From contig NZ_JAEUAX010000007.1 of NCBI RefSeq assembly GCF_019511645.1, positions 62,001-126,000 on the forward strand: a stretch of DNA of 64,000 nucleotides, in the 5' to 3' direction. The translations under genes and the position numbers were made by a program. Positions 58,975 to 64,000 of the stretch are shown here, one piece after another. The DNA is from Microbacterium ureisolvens. GTDB lineage: Bacteria; Actinomycetota; Actinomycetes; Actinomycetales; Microbacteriaceae. The number at the start of each line of letters is the position of its first letter. The stretch's first letter is position 1. The notes under the pieces were generated by a model. That model ran no database searches and was not told where the DNA came from. It saw only the letters and a program-made list of their open reading frames with translations.

Positions 58975-61734
58975 CTATGAGCCGGCTTTGAGCGCCGCAG
59001 CGGCACGTGATGAGCGCTGCCGCGCACGGATCACCGCCTTCAGCACCTCCACCGCCAGGAAGATGCCGATCGACACGAGGACCGGGAGGATCCAGGATGC
59101 GGCGGGCACCGGTCGCGACTCGAACAGCACGTTCATGAACGGCACGTAGGTGTAGATCAGCTGCAGCACCACGAGCGCGATGGCCGACCACCACACCGTG
59201 CGATTGCCGCGCAGCACGTCGATCGTCAGGCTCGAGCGGGACAGGAACCGGCAGTTGAAGAGGAATGCGAGCTGCCCGAACGCGAGCATGAGCACCGCCT
59301 CGGTGCGCGCCACCTCGATGTCGGCTCCGGTCGCCGCGACGCCGTAGAACACGCCCATCGCCGCGCCGCCGATGAGCAGCGACACGACGAGGATGAAGCC
59401 CAGCTCGCCGCGGTCGATGATCGGGCCTCCGGTCGCGCGAGGCGGACGGCGCATGATGCCGCGCTCGGCCGGCTCGTACGCGAGGGCGAGGGAGAGCGTG
59501 ACGGCGGTGACCATGTTCACCCACAGGACCTGGACGCTGGTGAGCGGCAGCGCGAGGCCGAACACCACCGCGACCAGGATCACCAGGGACTGGGCGCCGT
59601 TCGTCGGCAGCAGGAAGACGATCGACTTGCGCAGGTTGTCGTAGATGCGCCGGCCCTCGGCGATGGCGCTGCGGATGGTCGCGAAGTTGTCGTCGGCGAG
59701 GACGAACTCCGCCGCTTCCTTCGTCGCCTCGGTGCCCTTGATGCCCATCGCGATGCCGACATCCGCGCGGGTGAGCGCCGGGGCGTCGTTGACGCCGTCT
59801 CCGGTCATCGCCACGACCTCGCCGTGCGACTGCAGCGCTCGCACGATGCGGATCTTGTGCTCAGGACTCGTGCGCGCATAGACGTCGACGTCGCGCACCA
59901 CCTCACGCAGCTGCTCCTGGGTGAGCGCCTCGAGCTCGGCGCCGGTGAGCACCTCGGCGTCGGCGCCCGCGAGGCCCATCTCGTGGGCGATCGCCAGGGC
60001 GGTGCCCGCGTGGTCGCCGGTGATCATCTTCACGCGGATTCCGGCGGCGTGGCAGTCCGCGATCGCCTCGACGGCTTCGGGCCGGGGTGGATCGACGATC
60101 CCCCAGAGGCCGATGAACTCGAGGTCGACCAGGTCGTCGAGTGCGAACTCCTCGGTCGTCGCACGCACGGGCTTGCGCGCCGCCGCCAGCACGCGCAGGC
60201 CCTGGCCGCTCAGCGCGGCGACCGCCGCGTCCCATCGCGCGAGGTCGAGCGGTTCCGACCCGTCGGCGCCGCGCTGCGTCAGCGAGCGCTCGAGCAGGCG
60301 GTCGGGCGCGCCCTTCACGAGGATCGCCCGCGACACCTCGCCGGCCTCGCCGCCGGAGCGCGCGCCCTCGTTGAGCGTCGCCATGAGCTTGTTCGCCGAG
60401 TCGAACGGGATGACCGCGACCCGGCGTCCGCCGGCACTGCCGACGCCGCCCTTGATCGCGACGGCTTTGAGCGCTCCCTCGGTCGGCTCGCCGACGAGGC
60501 TCCACGTCCCATCATCGCCCTGCACGATGTGCGCATCGTTGCACAGGGTGGCGATCGCGAGGATGGCGGCCAGATCGCCTCGGGGCGCAGCATCCGTCCC
60601 CTGGGTGCCCGCCCGCACGATCTCGCCCTCCGGTGCGTAGCCGAGGCCGGTGACGTCGTACTCCGCGAGCGGGGTGACGATGTGACGCACGGTCATCTCG
60701 TTGCGGGTGAGCGTGCCCGTCTTGTCGGAGCACACCGTGGTGACCGAGCCGAGCGCCTCGACCGCGGGGAGCTTGCGCGTGATGGCGTTGTGGCGCGCCA
60801 TCTGCTGCACGCCGATGGCGAGCGTGATCGTCACGAGCGCCGGGAGCCCCTCGGGGATCGCCGCGACGGCGAAGCCGATGGCCGCCGAGATCAGCTCGTC
60901 GAAGGGCATGCCGTGCAGGAAGCGGCCGATCATCAGCATGACCGCGGCCATGCCCAGGATCACGACGGTCAGCACGCGGCCGAAGCTGTCGAGTTGACGC
61001 GTGAGCGGCGTGTCCAGTGCGTCGGCCTCGTCGGCCAGGCTCTGGATGCGGCCGAGCTCGGTCGTCGGCCCCGTCGCGGTGACGACGCCGCGGCCCTGCC
61101 CCGCACTCACGATCGTGCCCGAGAACGCCATCGAACCGCGGTCGCCCACGCCCGCGTCGGCGTCGACGGGGTCGGTCGTCTTGGACGACGGCACCGACTC
61201 CCCCGTGAGCGCGGCCTCGTCGATGCGAAGCTGGTGGGCCTGCAGCAGCCGCAGGTCCGCGGGCACCTTGTCGCCCGGCATCAGCCGGACCACGTCGCCG
61301 GGCACGAGATCAGCCGCCGGGACCGTGACCCAGCCGCCGTCCCGCCGCGCGCCGGCGTCGGCCGACAGCATCCCGCGGATCCCCGCGAGCGCCTTCTCGG
61401 CGCGCCCCTCCTGGACGTAGCCGATCACGGCGTTGATTATCGCGACCACCATGATCACCCAGAAGTCGAGCCAGTCGCCCATGAGCGCCTTGATGACGGC
61501 GGCGCCCAGCAGGATGTAGATCAACGTGTCGTTGAAGTGCGCGAGGAAGCGCAGCCAGCCCGGCTTGCGCTCCGGCTCGGGCAGCCGGTTGGGCCCGGCG
61601 ATCTCGAGCCGTTCCGCCGCCTCGGCGGTGCGCAGCCCGCCGGCGTCCGCCTCGAGATGCGCGAGCACGTCGTCCGAGGGCATCGCCCAGGGACGCGCCA
61701 CGGTCAGACGTGCTTCCGTCAGCGGCTGCGACAT
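58975..61734 (-). CDS. P-type cation-transporting ATPase, calcium (P2A) type
   Basis: 919 aa with ten membrane helices. An N-terminal cation-ATPase domain, actuator TGESVPSSK, the membrane ligand motif AAIPEGLPALVTI in helix 4, phosphorylated D337 in CSDKTGTLTRNEM, KGAPDRLLERS in the nucleotide domain, and TGDGVNDAPALTRADVGIAMG are intact. PEGLP and the overall layout fit Ca2+ (or Na+) efflux ATPases. ATG at 61734 has GGAAGGA about 10 nt upstream. Monocistronic. The 58904-58974 gap carries the lipoprotein gene's ribosome site and nothing else clear. Confidence 0.93.
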   Translation of the reverse strand: MSQPLTEARLTVARPWAMPSDDVLAHLEADAGGLRTAEAAERLEIAGPNRLPEPERKPGWLRFLAHFNDTLIYILLGAAVIKALMGDWLDFWVIMVVAIINAVIGYVQEGRAEKALAGIRGMLSADAGARRDGGWVTVPAADLVPGDVVRLMPGDKVPADLRLLQAHQLRIDEAALTGESVPSSKTTDPVDADAGVGDRGSMAFSGTIVSAGQGRGVVTATGPTTELGRIQSLADEADALDTPLTRQLDSFGRVLTVVILGMAAVMLMIGRFLHGMPFDELISAAIGFAVAAIPEGLPALVTITLAIGVQQMARHNAITRKLPAVEALGSVTTVCSDKTGTLTRNEMTVRHIVTPLAEYDVTGLGYAPEGEIVRAGTQGTDAAPRGDLAAILAIATLCNDAHIVQGDDGTWSLVGEPTEGALKAVAIKGGVGSAGGRRVAVIPFDSANKLMATLNEGARSGGEAGEVSRAILVKGAPDRLLERSLTQRGADGSEPLDLARWDAAVAALSGQGLRVLAAARKPVRATTEEFALDDLVDLEFIGLWGIVDPPRPEAVEAIADCHAAGIRVKMITGDHAGTALAIAHEMGLAGADAEVLTGAELEALTQEQLREVVRDVDVYARTSPEHKIRIVRALQSHGEVVAMTGDGVNDAPALTRADVGIAMGIKGTEATKEAAEFVLADDNFATIRSAIAEGRRIYDNLRKSIVFLLPTNGAQSLVILVAVVFGLALPLTSVQVLWVNMVTAVTLSLALAYEPAERGIMRRPPRATGGPIIDRGELGFILVVSLLIGGAAMGVFYGVAATGADIEVARTEAVLMLAFGQLAFLFNCRFLSRSSLTIDVLRGNRTVWWSAIALVVLQLIYTYVPFMNVLFESRPVPAASWILPVLVSIGIFLAVEVLKAVIRARQRSSRAAAALKAGS

Positions 61735-61783
61735 GCTGATTCGTCCTTCCGTCGCCGCCGGGAGGCTCGACTCGCTGCCGGCG

Positions 61784-62818
61784 TCAGGCGGCTCCGTCGA
61801 ACATGCTGGTGACGGAGCCGTCCTCGAACACTTCGTGGATCGCACGTGCGAGCAGGGGTGCGATAGGCAGAATCGTAAGGCTTGGGAAGCGCTTCTCGGC
61901 GGGGAGCGGCACCGTGTCGGTCACGACGACCTCGTCGATCGCCGGGCTCTGCAGACGCTGCGCCGCCGGATCGCTGAAGATCGCGTGCGTCGCCGCCACG
62001 ATCACCTTCACCGCGCCGTTCGCCTTGAGCGCCTCGGCGGCCTTCACGATCGTGCCGCCGGTGTCGATCATGTCGTCGACCAGGAGGCAGACCCGCCCGT
62101 CGACGGCGCCGACGATCTCGTTGACCGTGACCTGGTTGGCGACGTTCGGGTCACGGCGCTTGTGGATGATCGCGAGCGGCGCGCCCAGGCTGTCGGACCA
62201 CTGGTCGGCGACGCGCACGCGCCCGGTGTCGGGCGAGACGACGGTCAGCCGCTCGCGGTCTTGCGCGCTCAGCGTGCTCTCGAAGTACTCGAGCAGCACG
62301 GGCTTGGCGAACAGGTGATCGACGGGGCCGTCGAAGAAGCCCTGGATCTGCGCGGCGTGCAGGTCGACGCTCATGACGCGGTCGGCGCCCGCGGTCTTGA
62401 AGAGGTCGGCGACGAGGCGGGCGCTGATCGGCTCGCGGCCACGGCCCTTCTTGTCCTGCCGGGAATACGGGAAGTACGGTGCGACGACGGTGATCCGCTT
62501 GGCCGACGCGCGCTTGGCGGCGTCGAGCATGATGAGCGTCTCCATCATCCACTCGTTGACCGGTGGTCCGAAGCTCTGGATGAGGAACAGGTCGCAGCCG
62601 CGGATCGAGACCTCGAAACGGGTCAGGATCTCCCCCGACGCGAACGTGCGGTACTCGGTCGGCACGAGCTCCGTGCTCAGCTGCGCAGCGACCTCGGCCG
62701 CGAGCTCGGGATGCGAGCTTCCCCGTGCGACCACGAGGCGCTTCTTCGTCTTCGCGACGAGTCCCGGGGCGATGTCGTTCGCCCGGTCGAGCTCAACGGT
62801 CTTCTTCTTGCGCGCCAT
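61784..62818 (-). CDS. prs: Ribose-phosphate pyrophosphokinase
   Basis: Makes PRPP from ribose 5-phosphate and ATP. 344 aa, slightly longer than usual through a lysine-rich N terminus. Blocks seen: SFGPPVNEWMMETLIMLDAAKRASA, VVAPYFPYSRQDKK, the catalytic KRRDP lysine region, and the PRPP loop LLVDDMIDTGGTI. ATG at 62818 lies inside the glmU 3' end (26-nt overlap), so both are on one transcript, the usual glmU-prs order. Confidence 0.96.
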   Translation of the reverse strand: MARKKKTVELDRANDIAPGLVAKTKKRLVVARGSSHPELAAEVAAQLSTELVPTEYRTFASGEILTRFEVSIRGCDLFLIQSFGPPVNEWMMETLIMLDAAKRASAKRITVVAPYFPYSRQDKKGRGREPISARLVADLFKTAGADRVMSVDLHAAQIQGFFDGPVDHLFAKPVLLEYFESTLSAQDRERLTVVSPDTGRVRVADQWSDSLGAPLAIIHKRRDPNVANQVTVNEIVGAVDGRVCLLVDDMIDTGGTIVKAAEALKANGAVKVIVAATHAIFSDPAAQRLQSPAIDEVVVTDTVPLPAEKRFPSLTILPIAPLLARAIHEVFEDGSVTSMFDGAA

Positions 62819-64000
62819 CGTCCGCCTTCTGTGCGCTGCGGGCCTTGGCGGCGACGTCCGCCGCTCCGGTACCCGGTCTGTTCTTCTCGACCCACCCCTC
62901 GACGTTGCGCTGAGGGGCGACGCTGAGAGCGAGGGCACCGGCGGGCACATCCTTGCGGATGACCGCCCCCGCCCCGGTCTTCGCGCCGTCTCCGATCCTA
63001 ACGGGCGCCACGAAGACGTTGTGCGAGCCGGAGTGGACCTCGTCGCCGATCTCGGTGCGGTGCTTCGTCAGGTCGTCGTAGTTCGCGGTGATCGCGCCGG
63101 CGCCCAGGTTGACGTGCTTGCCGATCGTGGTGTCGCCGATGTACGACAGGTGCGGCACCTTGCTGCCCTCGCCGATCGTCGAGTTCTTGGTCTCCACGAA
63201 GGTGCCGATCTTGCCCTTGTCGCCGAGGTACGTGCCCGGGCGCAGGTAGGCGAACGGTCCCACGGTGGCCTTGGCGCCGATGACGGCCAGCGTCGCGTCG
63301 GTGCGGGTGACGGTGGCGTCCTCCCCGACCTCGCAGTCGACGAGGCTGGTGTCGGGCCCGACGGTCGCACCGCTCGCGATGACGGTGGTGCGCAGGATGT
63401 GCGTGTTGGGCAGCACCGTGACGTCGGGGGCCAACTTCGCGTCGACGTCGATCCACGTCGTCGCGGGGTCGATGATCGTCGCCCCCTCGAGCTGCCAGTG
63501 ACGGACGATGCGCGCGTTCAGCACGCGGGCCGCCTCGGCCAGCTGCACGCGGTCGTTCACGCCGAGGGCGGCCGCGGCATCGGGGGCCGTCTGCGCCGCC
63601 ACGAGCAGGCCGTCGCCGCGCAAGAGCGCGACGACATCCGTCAGATACTTCTCGCCCTGCGCGTTCGCGGTGCCGACGAGCGCCAGCTCGGTGCGCAGCG
63701 CCTGGATCTGGAAGACGTACACCCCCGCGTTGATCTCGGTGACGGACGCCTCGTCCGCGGTGGCATCCTTCTGCTCGACGATGCGCGACACGGCACCGTC
63801 GGCGTCGCGGATCACACGGCCGTAGCCGGTGGCGTCGTCGAGCGAGGCGCTGAGCACGGTCGCGGCGACGGCACGGTCGCGGTGCGTGCGCACGAGCGCG
63901 GCGAGCGTGTCGGCTTCCAGGAGCGGCACGTCCCCGCTGAGGACGAGCACGTCGCCGGCGAAGTCGCCGAGGGCGTCGAGCGCCACCTCCACCGCGCGGC
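62793..64000 (-). CDS. glmU: Bifunctional GlmU, N-terminal end outside window
   Basis: N-acetylglucosamine-1-phosphate uridyltransferase and glucosamine-1-phosphate acetyltransferase for UDP-GlcNAc synthesis. The open frame reaches the window end; the first ~80 residues are missing. The uridyltransferase half is seen in LVLSGDVPLLEADTL and TEINAGVYVF; the left-handed beta-helix acetyltransferase half in FAYLRPGTYLGDKGKIGTFVE, NLGAGAITANYDD (catalytic His/Asn/Lys region) and SVAPQRNVEGW. Overlaps prs downstream. Identity is secure. Confidence 0.96.
   Translation of the reverse strand, partial: RAVEVALDALGDFAGDVLVLSGDVPLLEADTLAALVRTHRDRAVAATVLSASLDDATGYGRVIRDADGAVSRIVEQKDATADEASVTEINAGVYVFQIQALRTELALVGTANAQGEKYLTDVVALLRGDGLLVAAQTAPDAAAALGVNDRVQLAEAARVLNARIVRHWQLEGATIIDPATTWIDVDAKLAPDVTVLPNTHILRTTVIASGATVGPDTSLVDCEVGEDATVTRTDATLAVIGAKATVGPFAYLRPGTYLGDKGKIGTFVETKNSTIGEGSKVPHLSYIGDTTIGKHVNLGAGAITANYDDLTKHRTEIGDEVHSGSHNVFVAPVRIGDGAKTGAGAVIRKDVPAGALALSVAPQRNVEGWVEKNRPGTGAADVAAKARSAQKADDGAQEEDR

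Overview
The window is about 70% GC, densely packed, free of mobile elements, and reads as a chromosomal segment of an actinobacterium of the Microbacteriaceae, most likely Microbacterium or a close relative. Supporting features are the GC-rich codon use, many GTG starts, leaderless genes with a TANNNT hexamer 6-7 nt before the start, actinobacterial families (DUF4307, DUF501, PIN-PhoH, NDH-2 with an Ala/Lys-rich tail) and the gene order uppS-like / hemolysin III / small membrane protein / DUF4307 / greA, which matches Rv1086-Rv1080c of Mycobacterium tuberculosis. The genus is an inference.

Layout. 1-9 kb: 3' part of fumC, a histidine kinase/response regulator pair, an anchored low-complexity protein, a PIN-PhoH ATPase, a class V aminotransferase, a cis-prenyl transferase and a hemolysin III protein. 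9-16 kb: small membrane protein, DUF4307 protein, greA with a hairpin leader, ilvA coupled to an AI-2E-type exporter, two convergent YcaQ-like winged-helix genes and lemA. 16-25 kb: lactone oxidase coupled to a PLP racemase/aldolase-like gene, an unusual tRNA-Leu(UAA), NDH-2, an anchored subtilase, DUF501, ftsB/divIC and eno. 24-30 kb: O-methyltransferase, a self-regulated GntR/DUF1648 pair, DUF4442, SGNH hydrolase, YdeI-like protein and an APC permease. 30-41 kb: hisS, whose frame is continuous with mazG upstream, nhaA, ppc, a zinc-ribbon microprotein, a hexapeptide-repeat protein and mfd. 41-50 kb: membrane protein, pth, rplY, a 40-residue membrane protein, a gluconate locus (gntR, gntP, gntK, gnd), a BBE-type flavin oxidase and an SDR protein. 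50-55 kb: a MacB-like ABC exporter divergent from a second two-component system. 55-59 kb: a four-gene flavin electron-transfer operon (FMN-binding lipoprotein, ApbE, MOSC protein, NqrB/RnfD-reductase fusion). 59-64 kb: a calcium-type P-ATPase, prs and the 3' part of glmU.

How the genes connect. Gluconate import, phosphorylation and 6-phosphogluconate oxidation form one unit with a FadR-type operator. The lipoprotein-ApbE-MOSC-reductase genes are translationally coupled and probably move electrons from NAD(P)H across the membrane to covalently bound flavin. Several short overlaps (ATGA or GTGA) show coupled pairs: HK/RR, AI-2E/ilvA, nhaA/mazG, DUF501/subtilase and racemase/lactone oxidase. 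The most striking observations are the flavin operon, the missing stop between mazG and hisS, the class I-shaped tRNA with a UAA anticodon, the set of fourteen near-identical leaderless promoters, and hairpins built from the word CGGATGC/GCATCCG, which is also common inside genes.
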